Source of the DNA: Chitinophagaceae bacterium
GTDB taxonomy: Bacteria; Bacteroidota; Bacteroidia; Chitinophagales; Chitinophagaceae
Assembly: GCA_903642275.1 (NCBI GenBank)
Contig: CAHJWK010000004.1
Location: 1-64,000, forward strand
Length of the DNA: 64,000 nt
Reading direction: 5' to 3'
The notes under the pieces are model-generated. The model searched no databases. It was not told where the DNA came from and worked only from the letters and a program-made list of their open reading frames with translations. Below, in pieces: positions 27,122-36,360 of the stretch; the stretch's first letter is position 1, and each line of letters begins with the position of its first letter. The position numbers and the translations under genes were made by a program.

Positions 27122-27165
27122 CGGAGCACGAAGCAACGTCATTGTGAACGTAGTGAAGCAATCTT
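27122..27165. repeat. REP-like repeat
   Basis: GAGCACGAAGCAACGTCATT continues as GTGAACGTAGTGAAGCAATC, a sequence repeated in variants at 33527, 36127, 38038 and, inverted, near 47612. The halves GAAGCAA and its partner suggest hairpin potential. It lies between the ABC operon start and the FG-GAP gene, 84 bases before a vsr fragment. Confidence 0.75.
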
Positions 27166-27248
27166 CATTATCATTATTATCAAGCCAAACAAATCATTAA
27201 AATCTGTTCAATCACCCTGCTAACACCCAACACTAATAACTTTGTTTA

Positions 27249-27299
27249 ATGGCAGCTGTGCACAGTAAAGAAAGTAAAATTATAGTAGTAGTAGTATAA
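27249..27299 (+). pseudogene. vsr 5'-fragment, copy C
   Basis: Only the first codons persist: MAAVHSKESK, then a GTA run and TAA. TAACTTTG immediately upstream matches a TAnnTTTG -7 box, as in copy E. The fragment stops well before any catalytic Vsr motif. Confidence 0.68.
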
Positions 27300-27398
27300 G
27301 ACATTAACAAAAATAAAATGTTACCTTTTAATAATTTAAAAAATTAATTTTACTACAGGTTTAATCATTAATTGGCACTATAAACCTATTAACTGCAT

Positions 27399-30300
27399 AT
27401 GAAAAAATTTCACCCAATTAAACGGTGGTTTACTGTTATAATTCTTTCAATTTTTTGCACAAAAACCATATGTGCACAGCCTGTTATAAATTCATTCAGC
27501 CCTGCCTCAGGGAGTATAGGAAGTACTGTGATAATCACAGGAAATAATTTCAGTATTACTCCTGCAGGTAATATTGTTTACTTCGGTGCTGAGCAAGCTC
27601 ATGTTAATACTGCAACATCTACTGCACTTAATGTTACAGTTCCGGTCGGTGCAGATTATGAACCCTTATCTGTAACAGTAAATCACTTATCAGCCTACGC
27701 AAAACTCCCATTTCTGGTAACATTTCAGGGCAGCCATTCAATTGATTCATCCAGCTTTGCATTCAGAATAAATTTTAACAGCGGCAGCTATGTATTCGGA
27801 GTAGCTACTGCTGACTTTGATGGTGATGGTAACACAGATGTGGCTTCCATGAATTACAGTGATGATAACATCACCATATTCAATAATACAGGCAATCTGC
27901 GGTTTCTGAGCCTTACTTTAAATGTAAGATTGAATACGGATGAAAACCCTGCTGCAATTACTGTTGCAGATATTGATGGTGATGGTAAAAAAGATATTAT
28001 CATTACAGAAGATATTTCAAGAAAAATTGCCATATACAGGAATACAAGCACACCGGGAAATTTTTCGTTTGAAGATAAAAAAGAGTACGGCACATTTACC
28101 TATCCTGTTAATGTTGCTGCCGGCGATATAGATGGAGATGGCAAACCCGATCTGCTCGTAACAAATAATCAGGATCAAACGGTATCAGTGTTTAGAAATA
28201 CCACTACCGGCAACATAATATCGCTTGCTGCCCCTGTTAATTTTAGTACAGGCGAAGCGCCTTATGGCATTGCAGCGCAGGATGTGGATGGAGATGGTAA
28301 GGCAGACATGATTGTCGGCAATCAGTATTCTAATTCCGTGTCTGTTTTTCTCAATACCAGTACTGTACAAAACATTGCATTTGCAGCAAAAACCGATTTT
28401 ACTACCGGCAGTCAGCCTTATGGTATAGGGGTTGCTGATGTTGATGGAGATGGTAAAGCGGATATTATAACTGCCAACCTTGATACAACCACCATATCTG
28501 TTTTGAGAAATACTTCTTCTGTTGGTAACACCACATTTGCAGCAAAAGAAGATGTTGATATAAAAGGCGGCGCAAATGCTGTTGCCGTAGGGGATATAGA
28601 TGGCGATGGCAAACCGGATATTGCGGTAAGTAATAGCAGTGTGTATATGGCAGTGATTAAAAATACAAGCACTGCAGGTTTACTTTCTTTCCAACCTGTG
28701 GTTCAGTATCAGCTTAACGGGTCTGCTAATTGCATAGCCCTGGCCGATATTAACAGGGATGGTACACCGGATATCATAACAGGACAATTTCAGTCTGTAT
28801 CTGTACTAAGAGGTGTGAGCAAGCCGTTTATTACTTCATTCAGCCCTTCAAAGGGTATATCAGGCACACCTGTTACCATTCACGGGTATGGCTTTTTAAC
28901 TGCATTGGCTGTAAACTTTGGCGATAGTGCCGCCTTATCATTTACCATAAATTCAGATACGGTTATTACGGCTATTGTGGGTTATGGAAACAGTGGTGAA
29001 GTAATAGTAACTACGGTTGATGGTATATATACGTTGGATAGCTTTACGTATATCCCGCCACCCGTTATAACATCAGTAACGCCGATTTATGGGCCTTTGG
29101 GTACAACAGTGACTATAAAAGGTAACCATTTTGTGGCTTCACCAGATAGCAACACCGTTTATTTTGGTGCTGTAAAAGCAACTGTACTTACCGCCACAGA
29201 TACGCTGGTTACAGTTAATATTAAGGCTGGTACCAGTTACAAAACAATATCACTTACCTGCAACAGGCTTACTGCAACCTGGTTGCTTGCCTTTGATGTT
29301 ACTTTTCGCGGCGCAAAAGAAACATTTGGTGCTAATGATTTTGTGAACGCGGGAGAGTTTGCTACGGCTGACTTCCCGGTTGATATAGCAGTTGCAGATT
29401 TAGACGGGGATGGCAAGCCCGATTTTATTACACCTGATGCTGGCCTGGCACCAGGTATTTCTGTATTGCGAAATACCTCCGGCGCTTCAATCACATCCTT
29501 TGCTGCTCATATAGACTATGCTTTGCCATTCACGCCAAGATATATCACTACAGCAGATTTTGACGGCGATGGCAGGCAGGATGTTGCAGTTACAGGTAAC
29601 TCAGGGGAAGATAACCTGATTAAGATATTTCAAAATGCGAATACTGCGGGAAATATAAATCTTACTGATGGCGGCACCTTTTCTGTGGGGTATGAAAATT
29701 ATCCCAACGGTATTGCAGCCGGTGATTTGGATGGTGATGGCAAACCGGATGTTGCTGTTATTTCAGGTTCATTTATAACCATTATACAAAATACCGGTAT
29801 TAATGGCCATATTTCTTTTGGAGACGGCATACACCTTGGGTCATTCGTGAATGGTAATAAAGTTTTTATAAATGATTTTGATGGTGACGGTAAAGCCGAT
29901 GTTGCAGCCGTAGATAATGAAGGCAATTTAAGTCTGTATAGAAACATTGGCGGCAATGGTGTAATATCTTTTGCACCGGTACTGCAGTTTAATGCCGGTG
30001 ATATAGCGAATGCTGTTAAAGCTGGAGATTTTGACGGTGACGGCAAACCTGATATTGTTGTAGCGGATAGAGATTTTAATATATCTGTCTTTAGAAATAT
30101 AAGTGTTCCCGGTACAATAAGCTTTGATGCGCAAAAAACTTATTCTCTGGCTGATAATGACAGCCTCGTGTCAGGCCACCCTATTGCTGATATAAGTGTA
30201 GCTGATTTAGATGGTGATGGCAAGCCCGAAATTGCCGCTGTGTATGACAGTCCGGAAATTATAAGTGTGCTTAAGAACGATTGCAAGCCAGGCAACATTT

Positions 30301-30971
30301 CCTTTAAACATCACGTTGAGTACCAGGCGCATTATTCCCTGTTTAATCTCGCAACTGCAGATGTAACCGGTGATGGTAAGGCTGATCTTATCGTAGTAGA
30401 AAACAACGCTCCGGCCATAGAAGTTTTATCAAACCAAATACAAACGGTGCTTGCTGTAAACCTGTTTAATTTTAAAGGCCTCGTTACCAATAACCAGGTG
30501 GTATTAAACTGGCAATCTGCGGGTACTTTGCCTGTGGATAGCTTTCAGGTGCAGCGATCTGCAAACGGCATTAATTTTAAAACAATCGGCACAGTACAGG
30601 CACTTAATAATGTGTCTTCCTACACTTTTACAGATGCATCGCCTTTACAGGGTGTAAATTATTACCGGCTGCAGGTTAAAGAAAAAAATGTTACGGGGAT
30701 TACTTATAGCGGTATAATTACTGAAAGCCTGCATAAACCGGCTGTAAGAATATACCCTAACCCTGCAAACGAAAGTCTGTATATAAATAACCTTGATGCA
30801 ACAGCTGCATCGGTATTAAGCATTACAGATGCAGGTGGTAAAGTATTATACCTGCAAAAGGTGCATCAGTCTGCTGTCACACTTAATGTGCATTTATTAC
30901 CGGCGGCAGTTTATTTCCTTAACATTACGTCAGCAGGTTCAGCAACCGTTATGCGGTTTTTAAAGAACTGA
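27399..30971 (+). CDS. T9SS-secreted FG-GAP/VCBS repeat protein with TIG domains
   Basis: The 1190-residue protein opens with a signal peptide (WFTVIILSIFCTKTICAQ) and a TIG/IPT domain (PVINSFSPASGSIGSTVIIT). Then come FG-GAP/VCBS repeats, each with a calcium-binding DxDGDGxxD (ADFDGDGNTDVASM, GDIDGDGKPDLLVTN), two more TIG domains near residues 475-640, and a second set of FG-GAP repeats to about 1015. It ends with a beta domain and a type A sorting domain (VRIYPNPANESLYINNL). The tail directs export by the type IX system and anchoring to the cell surface. An adhesive or carbohydrate-binding role is likely; the ligand is unknown. Confidence 0.92.
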   Translation: MKKFHPIKRWFTVIILSIFCTKTICAQPVINSFSPASGSIGSTVIITGNNFSITPAGNIVYFGAEQAHVNTATSTALNVTVPVGADYEPLSVTVNHLSAYAKLPFLVTFQGSHSIDSSSFAFRINFNSGSYVFGVATADFDGDGNTDVASMNYSDDNITIFNNTGNLRFLSLTLNVRLNTDENPAAITVADIDGDGKKDIIITEDISRKIAIYRNTSTPGNFSFEDKKEYGTFTYPVNVAAGDIDGDGKPDLLVTNNQDQTVSVFRNTTTGNIISLAAPVNFSTGEAPYGIAAQDVDGDGKADMIVGNQYSNSVSVFLNTSTVQNIAFAAKTDFTTGSQPYGIGVADVDGDGKADIITANLDTTTISVLRNTSSVGNTTFAAKEDVDIKGGANAVAVGDIDGDGKPDIAVSNSSVYMAVIKNTSTAGLLSFQPVVQYQLNGSANCIALADINRDGTPDIITGQFQSVSVLRGVSKPFITSFSPSKGISGTPVTIHGYGFLTALAVNFGDSAALSFTINSDTVITAIVGYGNSGEVIVTTVDGIYTLDSFTYIPPPVITSVTPIYGPLGTTVTIKGNHFVASPDSNTVYFGAVKATVLTATDTLVTVNIKAGTSYKTISLTCNRLTATWLLAFDVTFRGAKETFGANDFVNAGEFATADFPVDIAVADLDGDGKPDFITPDAGLAPGISVLRNTSGASITSFAAHIDYALPFTPRYITTADFDGDGRQDVAVTGNSGEDNLIKIFQNANTAGNINLTDGGTFSVGYENYPNGIAAGDLDGDGKPDVAVISGSFITIIQNTGINGHISFGDGIHLGSFVNGNKVFINDFDGDGKADVAAVDNEGNLSLYRNIGGNGVISFAPVLQFNAGDIANAVKAGDFDGDGKPDIVVADRDFNISVFRNISVPGTISFDAQKTYSLADNDSLVSGHPIADISVADLDGDGKPEIAAVYDSPEIISVLKNDCKPGNISFKHHVEYQAHYSLFNLATADVTGDGKADLIVVENNAPAIEVLSNQIQTVLAVNLFNFKGLVTNNQVVLNWQSAGTLPVDSFQVQRSANGINFKTIGTVQALNNVSSYTFTDASPLQGVNYYRLQVKEKNVTGITYSGIITESLHKPAVRIYPNPANESLYINNLDATAASVLSITDAGGKVLYLQKVHQSAVTLNVHLLPAAVYFLNITSAGSATVMRFLKN

Positions 30972-31056
30972 TAAAATAACCTGTCTATGCAGATTGCTAT
31001 TAACAATATAATATTACACTATAACATTGATTTAAACATTTGTCAAAAGGGTTACG

Positions 31057-31794
31057 TTACCAGGGTATTGCTCCTGTTTCCGGGTTATATTCTTCACTGA
31101 AAAACTTTCCTGTTGGTCCGTTGGCATCAACAATGGCATATTTAACGATGCGTTTGCCGGCTTCTTCAACAGTACCTGTGCCACGGTGATTATTAAAATC
31201 GGTTTTAATAAAGCCCGGGTCAACTGCATTTACTTTAAAAGCGGTGTCCCGCAGTTCATACGCCAGGTTAATGGTGTACATATTTAAAGCAGATTTTGAG
31301 GGCAGGTAAACAGCTCCTTTATAATTATAATACTGCCAGCCTGGGTCGCTGTGAAGCGTAAGCGAACCCTGGCTGGATGATACCATTACAATGCGTGGCT
31401 CAGCAGATTTTCGCAGCAAGTCAACAAAAGCCTGCGTTACTCTTACAACACCAAATACATTGGTGTCAAACACTTTTTTAAATGTTTCTATGCTGGCCTC
31501 GGTTGCTGTTTGCGGCAAGCCACCACTGATGCCTGCGTTATTAATCAGCACATCCAGCGTGTCTGTTCTTTTTCCTAATTCAACACGAGCAGCTTTAACG
31601 GATGCATCGTCGCTTACATCTATCTGTATCGCTTCCACTTCATGCAAACCTTCGGCTTTAAGTTTTTCTACTGCTTCCTCGCCGTTCTTTAAATCACGGC
31701 TGCCTAAATAAATATAATATCCCTTTTGCAGCAACTGGCGTGCAGTTTCGTAACCAATGCTTTTATTGGCTCCTGTAATTAATACTTTCTTCAT
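31057..31794 (-). CDS. short-chain dehydrogenase/reductase
   Basis: A classical 245-residue SDR: cofactor motif ITGANKSIGYETA, NNAGISGG, catalytic Ser in IVMVSSSQGS, and YLPSKSALNMY (YxxxK), followed by NAVDPGFIKTDFN. The acidic/basic pattern after the second strand (LGSRDL) suggests NADP(H). It lies 66 bases downstream of an AraC regulator on the same strand, and the pair (regulator-SDR) is a common arrangement in which the regulator controls the reductase. Substrate unknown. Confidence 0.92.
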   Translation of the reverse strand: MKKVLITGANKSIGYETARQLLQKGYYIYLGSRDLKNGEEAVEKLKAEGLHEVEAIQIDVSDDASVKAARVELGKRTDTLDVLINNAGISGGLPQTATEASIETFKKVFDTNVFGVVRVTQAFVDLLRKSAEPRIVMVSSSQGSLTLHSDPGWQYYNYKGAVYLPSKSALNMYTINLAYELRDTAFKVNAVDPGFIKTDFNNHRGTGTVEEAGKRIVKYAIVDANGPTGKFFSEEYNPETGAIPW

Positions 31795-31860
31795 AATTTT
31801 CTTTTTGTAAAGGCAAAAGTATATGGTACTTAGTGCTGCAATATGGCACTTGTGTTGGAA

Positions 31861-32754
31861 TCACTGGTACATTTCACGGATGTTGTTACGGTAACTTAGC
31901 GGTGTAGATGTGTTAAGGCGTTTGAAAAATCGGTTAAAGTAAGAGGCGTCTTCAAAACCCAGCCGGTAAGCAATTTCTTTTATAGAATAATCTGTATGAA
32001 AAAGCATGCGCTTAGCTTCCAGCAACAGGCGGTCATGTATATGCTCGATAGCTGTTTTACCGCTTTGCTCTTTTATCAGCTCACTGAAATGCCCGGCTGA
32101 AAAATGCAGCATGCCTGCATACGTAGCCACATCCTGTATATCTGTAAAATGTTCACTTATTAATGCTTTAAACTGTATCAGCAGGTCATGGTTTACTGGC
32201 TTGTCATTATTTGTAAACTGTGTACTGTATAACCTGCTGATGTAAATAAGCAATACCCGCAGGTACGCCAGCAGCATACTGTTATGCCAGCCCTGTTTAG
32301 ATTGGTATTCCTCAAGCAGCTTTGCTGTAATGTCATCAGTAAAAGCTACATCTGAAGGCAGTAAAACCAACTCATGTTCATTACGCAGGTTCTGTATTAC
32401 GGGCAACTGTTTCAGCAGCCTGTTTTCTTCCATATCCAGAAATTCTTCTGTAAAACTCAGGGTTACTACATGCATGCATCCTGATGCTTCTTTTAAGAGC
32501 ACCTGTTGCGGCGAGGTAAAATAAACAGCATTTGGGCGTGTGTCATAAGGCACCATATCTGCCCAGAACCGGCTGCTGCCCTGCTTTACAAACACCAGCT
32601 TATGATAGTCCTGCCGGTGCGGCACGAAAAAAAGATCTTTTTGTTGTTGGGTTAATGCGCCGCCTTCTGTAATCTCGAATTGTTTACCGCCGGTGCTGCC
32701 ACTCTGCTCAAGTGAGTAAACCGGTATAAAGGTTTCAGTTGTTTGCGTTAGCAT
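31861..32754 (-). CDS. AraC family transcriptional regulator
   Basis: The 297-residue protein has an N-terminal cupin-like region (VPHRQDYHKLVFVKQGSSRF) and a C-terminal double HTH: DVATYAGMLHFSAGHFSELI and DYSIKEIAYRLGFEDASYF followed by NRFFKRL and TPLSYRN, the AraC signature. It likely controls the SDR gene directly downstream. The effector is not evident. Confidence 0.93.
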   Translation of the reverse strand: MLTQTTETFIPVYSLEQSGSTGGKQFEITEGGALTQQQKDLFFVPHRQDYHKLVFVKQGSSRFWADMVPYDTRPNAVYFTSPQQVLLKEASGCMHVVTLSFTEEFLDMEENRLLKQLPVIQNLRNEHELVLLPSDVAFTDDITAKLLEEYQSKQGWHNSMLLAYLRVLLIYISRLYSTQFTNNDKPVNHDLLIQFKALISEHFTDIQDVATYAGMLHFSAGHFSELIKEQSGKTAIEHIHDRLLLEAKRMLFHTDYSIKEIAYRLGFEDASYFNRFFKRLNTSTPLSYRNNIREMYQ

Positions 32755-32948
32755 ACTGCAAAGCTAAGTATAGCAAGGTATTTTAATGAGATGTGCATGC
32801 AACATCATTACAATGCAATTAATAATTTTGCTGCGCCTGCATTTTAACGGAAAACAAACCAGAGATTTGTCAACACAGTAAAGTACTAAAATTACTGCAG
32901 GCTGTGCACGGCTGGCAGGGCCATCATCAATTAAAGTGTAAACCATTA

Positions 32949-33488
32949 ATGTATCCCAACGCAGACATACTTGAATTTCTGTTTGCCACGGTGGCCACTA
33001 TTGTAGCTACACTAACAGGCTTGATTGGTGCCTTCTCCACGTTTCGCCTGCAAAAAATTGTTGGCGAAATACAGCTGTTAAAGGGTTTGTTATTGCAGAA
33101 GCAATTACCTAATGGAAAAATTTTTAATGATTATGTAAAGGGCGATAGTTATTATTTGCGTGAAAAAATATACGACCTGGATATGGACAGCATTTTCACA
33201 CTGGAAAAACTGGTTACCGGTAATAAGCTGGAAACACAGCTTAACGAATTAATGCTTGATATTGATAATATTAAACGTAACCAGGTATTGCACGACCAGA
33301 TAGAATCAGTTTCCATCAGCGGCTTTATAAACTCACTCGCATTTGTGTTTTGCAGCCTGGCATTGCTTATAGGTACAAACGGGCTTATTGCAACGGGGCA
33401 ATGGTTATGGCTCATACTCGCTGTGTATATGTTTGCAGTTGCCTATGTGCTAAGGTTGTTTATCAAAGGATTAAAACACCTGGTATAA
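32949..33488 (+). CDS. hypothetical protein with terminal membrane helices
   Basis: The ATG at 32949 is preferred; the upstream extension of the frame to 32904 adds 15 polar residues before a natural start. The 179-residue product has a first helix (LFATVATIVATLTGLIGAFS), a cytosolic helical middle with KIYDLDMDSIFTLEKLVTG and NELMLDIDNIKRNQVLHDQI, and two C-terminal helices (FINSLAFVFCSLALLIGTNG, LWLILAVYMFAVAYVLRLFI). No family is recognised. It is a single gene between the AraC gene and a repeat-rich gap. Confidence 0.75.
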   Translation: MYPNADILEFLFATVATIVATLTGLIGAFSTFRLQKIVGEIQLLKGLLLQKQLPNGKIFNDYVKGDSYYLREKIYDLDMDSIFTLEKLVTGNKLETQLNELMLDIDNIKRNQVLHDQIESVSISGFINSLAFVFCSLALLIGTNGLIATGQWLWLILAVYMFAVAYVLRLFIKGLKHLV

Positions 33489-33912
33489 CCTGGTTAAAGA
33501 CTTATATAATAAACAATCAACGTTATGCAGGGAGCGAACAACGTCATTGCCAACATAGTGAAGCAAATGAAAGGCATTCATCGAGACCAATAAATATAAA
33601 TTATGAATAAAATAATCAGCTTAAGCGGTATCATTAAAACAAAATTTTAATGCATGATACATTCGAAGCATCCGTCAGGCCCCTTTGAATCTTTATCCGC
33701 AAGGTAACTATCAATACACACCATCTTACTTACCCACCTCAATGGTGTACTGTAGCTTTCCTGCTAAAAATCATCTATTGTTTCATCAGGCATGTGTAAG
33801 TATTGTACAGAGATTGTTTTACAGGCTTATCAACAAACTGCAAATTATTTCTCCTGAAATTAACTGTACATAAATCAAATTAGCTAATTTTCCTTTCATT
33901 ATATTTATTCTT
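33489..33912. other. repeat-rich intergenic region
   Basis: It holds a REP-like copy (33527-33566, ACGTCATTGCCAACATAGTG then AAGCAAATG), the word GGCATTCATCGAGACC shared in variants with 38100-38310, a second copy of a dispersed repeat (33735-33800), and AT-rich filler. No gene is supported; the 62-codon frame over 33685-33873 just reads through the dispersed repeat. Confidence 0.6.
33735..33800. repeat. dispersed repeat, copy 2 (partner at 20594-20657)
   Basis: It shares AATGGTGT, CCTGCTAAAAA, ATTGTTT and ATCAGGCAT with 20594-20657 in the same order. Both lie in gaps next to divergent or unrelated genes. Confidence 0.7.
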
Positions 33913-36114
33913 ATGGCTGCCAAAAAATCGTTCAAAGATTTAACTGACCTGGAACATCTTGGTGTTACAGGCAATGTAAAACAGGTAATGCAGGTATGTT
34001 ATAAAGCGCACTACCAGGCAGGCAGCATTATAAAAGGTGAAATTGAAATGGATGCACCGTTGCGCAGTCCCAATATCCTTGAAACATTTAATGAAAGTGG
34101 ATACCATACAGAACAGGTATCGTACAGACCTCATGGTAATGAAAAACACATATATGATGATAACAGGCATAGTTTAAAAACCATATACTTTGAAGATAAA
34201 GATACCATCACACGCATAACTACCAGCACCTATGATGATAAGGGCAATTACCTGGAAAGCATTACTGCCCAGGCGGATGGCACTGAGTTATGGCGACGTA
34301 CATCAGCATACAATGATAACAACAAACGGATAAGTGAACATACTTATAACGGATCTGATCAAACTTTACGGGAGTATTCCTTATTTTCTTATACTGAAAA
34401 AGGAGACATGCTTTCACACATACAGTATGATGCAGACGGCGTTATTAAATACACGTATGAAAGAAAGTACGATGATAATGGATATCTGATTGAAGATATA
34501 ACTGAATGGAGCGATCCCACCATGGCTAAGCAAAGCAAACGCTCTGTTCGCAAAAACAACGAACATGGCGATTGTATAGAACATACGGTGTACAATATGG
34601 ATGGCACACTGAGAGACGTATATACTTATTCTTACCAGTATGACAGCGAGGGTAAAAAAATTGTTGCTGAAAGAGAAGATTTTGAATTATACCCTAAAGC
34701 ACCAGGCGAAACAGAAACATTTGAATATGATGACCGCGGTAACTGGATTAAAAAAACAGTGTGCTATAAAACTGTTCCGAAGTTTATGGTTGAACGCGAA
34801 ATTGTGTATGCAGATGATGCGCCAGGGAAAACTCTCATTCATCCCCTCGAAAATAAACCCGAAGCCGGGAGGGCTGTTCAGCATATTTATAAACAGGAAG
34901 AATTATCAGATGAAGAGTTGCGCTTTCTTGCGGAAAGTAACACCCAGGCAGACCAGTTTCCGCTGGTACGCTACTATACTTTGGTTTATAAAGAATTTCC
35001 TTCTGTTACTACCTACAATAATGCATATATTGAAGTACAACATTTATTAAAGCGGTTGAAAGAAGATATGAATGCACAGCTGTTACACACGTACAGCAAT
35101 GCTTATAATGGTTACACACCTAAATTCTTACGCTATACATTAAATTTTTCGTCTTACTATGGTTACATGGTGCATGTACATGCCATCAGTTCAGAAGATG
35201 CAGATGAATACAGGATACCTTCCTATATGAACGATATAGACACGTATGGTTCCGTGCTTTTAGGAAACGTTATGTTATTAAAACCCTCCGAAAATTATGG
35301 TCACCAGGATAAATATTTTGAAGACGAAATAGAACGCCACTTAGTGGCATGTATGCTGGATAAAAAACCGGAGAAGCCTGTTATCAGTATCATAGAGGTT
35401 GCTGATAACAATTTCACAATGCGTGAGCATGCGGTAAATGACAATTTCGTAATTAAAGACCTTGACATTAATTACGGCTATGGCTTTCAGAAATTTCATA
35501 ACGAGCTTATTCAGCGTTTCTCCACAGGCACAAAAGGGTTGGTATTGTTTCATGGTGAGCCGGGCACAGGTAAAACCTATTATATACGCCACCTGCTGCG
35601 CACCATGGTATCAAGAAAAAAAGAAGTTATTTATATGCCGCCTAATATGGCAGATCATCTTGTAGAGCCGGCATTTATCACCTTTCTTACACAAACCATT
35701 AAAAGCAGGAGCAGGGAGGGCAGTTTTTGCGTGTTGCTGATAGAAGATGCAGAGCCTTTGCTTGCCCGCCGGCAGGAAGGTGTGCGCATACAAGGCATCA
35801 CTAACCTGCTTAATATGAGTGATGGTATTTTAAACGATCTGCTTAACCTGCAGATCATCTGTACATTTAATGTAAGCGTAAAAAAATTAGACAGTGCTTT
35901 ATTAAGGCCAGGCCGCCTTATAGCACGCAAAGAGTTTAAACCGCTTTCTGTAATTGATGCTAACCGGCTGGCACAGCGCATTGGTGTAAAACACCATTTT
36001 ACTGCCCCTGCTACATTGGGCGAAATATATGCGCTGCAAAAAAACAGTAATACGCTGCTGCATGATGTGGACTATAATGAGAATTCTTCTGAACGGATAG
36101 ATGATCTTGTATAA
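33913..36114 (+). CDS. YD-repeat/AAA+ ATPase fusion protein
   Basis: A 733-residue protein with two unlike parts. Residues 40-300 hold beta-strand repeats of the RHS/YD type (TYDDKGNYLESITAQADGTE, KYDDNGYLIEDI, TYSYQYDSEGKK). The second half is an AAA+ domain: Walker A LFHGEPGTGKTYYIRHLLR, Walker B CVLLIEDAEPLL (Glu-Asp order altered from the usual DE), sensor 1 LQIICTFNV and the arginine-finger motif ALLRPGRL. There is no signal peptide, so YD-like repeats sit in the cytosol, unlike secreted RHS toxins. The AAA+ part resembles proteasome/FtsH-like or BCS1-like ATPases. Role unknown. Confidence 0.85.
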   Translation: MAAKKSFKDLTDLEHLGVTGNVKQVMQVCYKAHYQAGSIIKGEIEMDAPLRSPNILETFNESGYHTEQVSYRPHGNEKHIYDDNRHSLKTIYFEDKDTITRITTSTYDDKGNYLESITAQADGTELWRRTSAYNDNNKRISEHTYNGSDQTLREYSLFSYTEKGDMLSHIQYDADGVIKYTYERKYDDNGYLIEDITEWSDPTMAKQSKRSVRKNNEHGDCIEHTVYNMDGTLRDVYTYSYQYDSEGKKIVAEREDFELYPKAPGETETFEYDDRGNWIKKTVCYKTVPKFMVEREIVYADDAPGKTLIHPLENKPEAGRAVQHIYKQEELSDEELRFLAESNTQADQFPLVRYYTLVYKEFPSVTTYNNAYIEVQHLLKRLKEDMNAQLLHTYSNAYNGYTPKFLRYTLNFSSYYGYMVHVHAISSEDADEYRIPSYMNDIDTYGSVLLGNVMLLKPSENYGHQDKYFEDEIERHLVACMLDKKPEKPVISIIEVADNNFTMREHAVNDNFVIKDLDINYGYGFQKFHNELIQRFSTGTKGLVLFHGEPGTGKTYYIRHLLRTMVSRKKEVIYMPPNMADHLVEPAFITFLTQTIKSRSREGSFCVLLIEDAEPLLARRQEGVRIQGITNLLNMSDGILNDLLNLQIICTFNVSVKKLDSALLRPGRLIARKEFKPLSVIDANRLAQRIGVKHHFTAPATLGEIYALQKNSNTLLHDVDYNENSSERIDDLV

Positions 36115-36126
36115 GTCACCGGGAGA

Positions 36127-36153
36127 CGTCATTGCTGAGGCATGAAGCAATCT
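36127..36153. repeat. REP-like repeat
   Basis: CGTCATTGCTGAGGCATGAA then GCAATCT is a variant of the repeat at 27122 and 38038 with the middle shortened. It lies 12 bases before vsr fragment D. Confidence 0.65.
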
Positions 36154-36165
36154 AATTAAAAAACA

Positions 36166-36250
36166 ATGACAGACGCACACCTCTAAAAACAACCCGTAGC
36201 TTTAATATGGCCTGCATTAACGGTTAAGATACAAAGCCGGAGAATACCAC
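36166..36250 (+). pseudogene. vsr 5'-fragment, copy D
   Basis: ATGACAGACGCACAC aligns with copy E, then the frame is lost; AATATGGCCTGCATTAACGG and GATACAAAGCCGGAGAATAC align with the NMSRIKGKNTKPEI coding part of copy F. Stops fall at codon 6 and again after INGT-equivalent positions, so it is the most degraded copy. Confidence 0.68.
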
Positions 36251-36300
36251 ATTAACCGGTTTGCCCCGCGATATAGCAAAAGCGATTTGTAATAATATAA

Positions 36301-36327
36301 AATGGTTCGTGCCTCGCACGAACCATT
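36301..36327 (-). terminator. intrinsic terminator after the neprosin-like gene
   Basis: A 12-bp perfect stem (AATGGTTCGTGC / GCACGAACCATT) with a three-base loop, followed on the minus strand by TTTATATT. It lies 33 bases beyond the gene's stop. Confidence 0.85.
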
Positions 36328-36360
36328 GCTTTCAAATCTATTGCTGTTTATACAATTACA

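Noticed and set aside
32896-32948. Seventh vsr fragment on the minus strand (GTGCACAGC word)
   Set aside because: Only nine or so bases match and the codon order of the Vsr start is not preserved.
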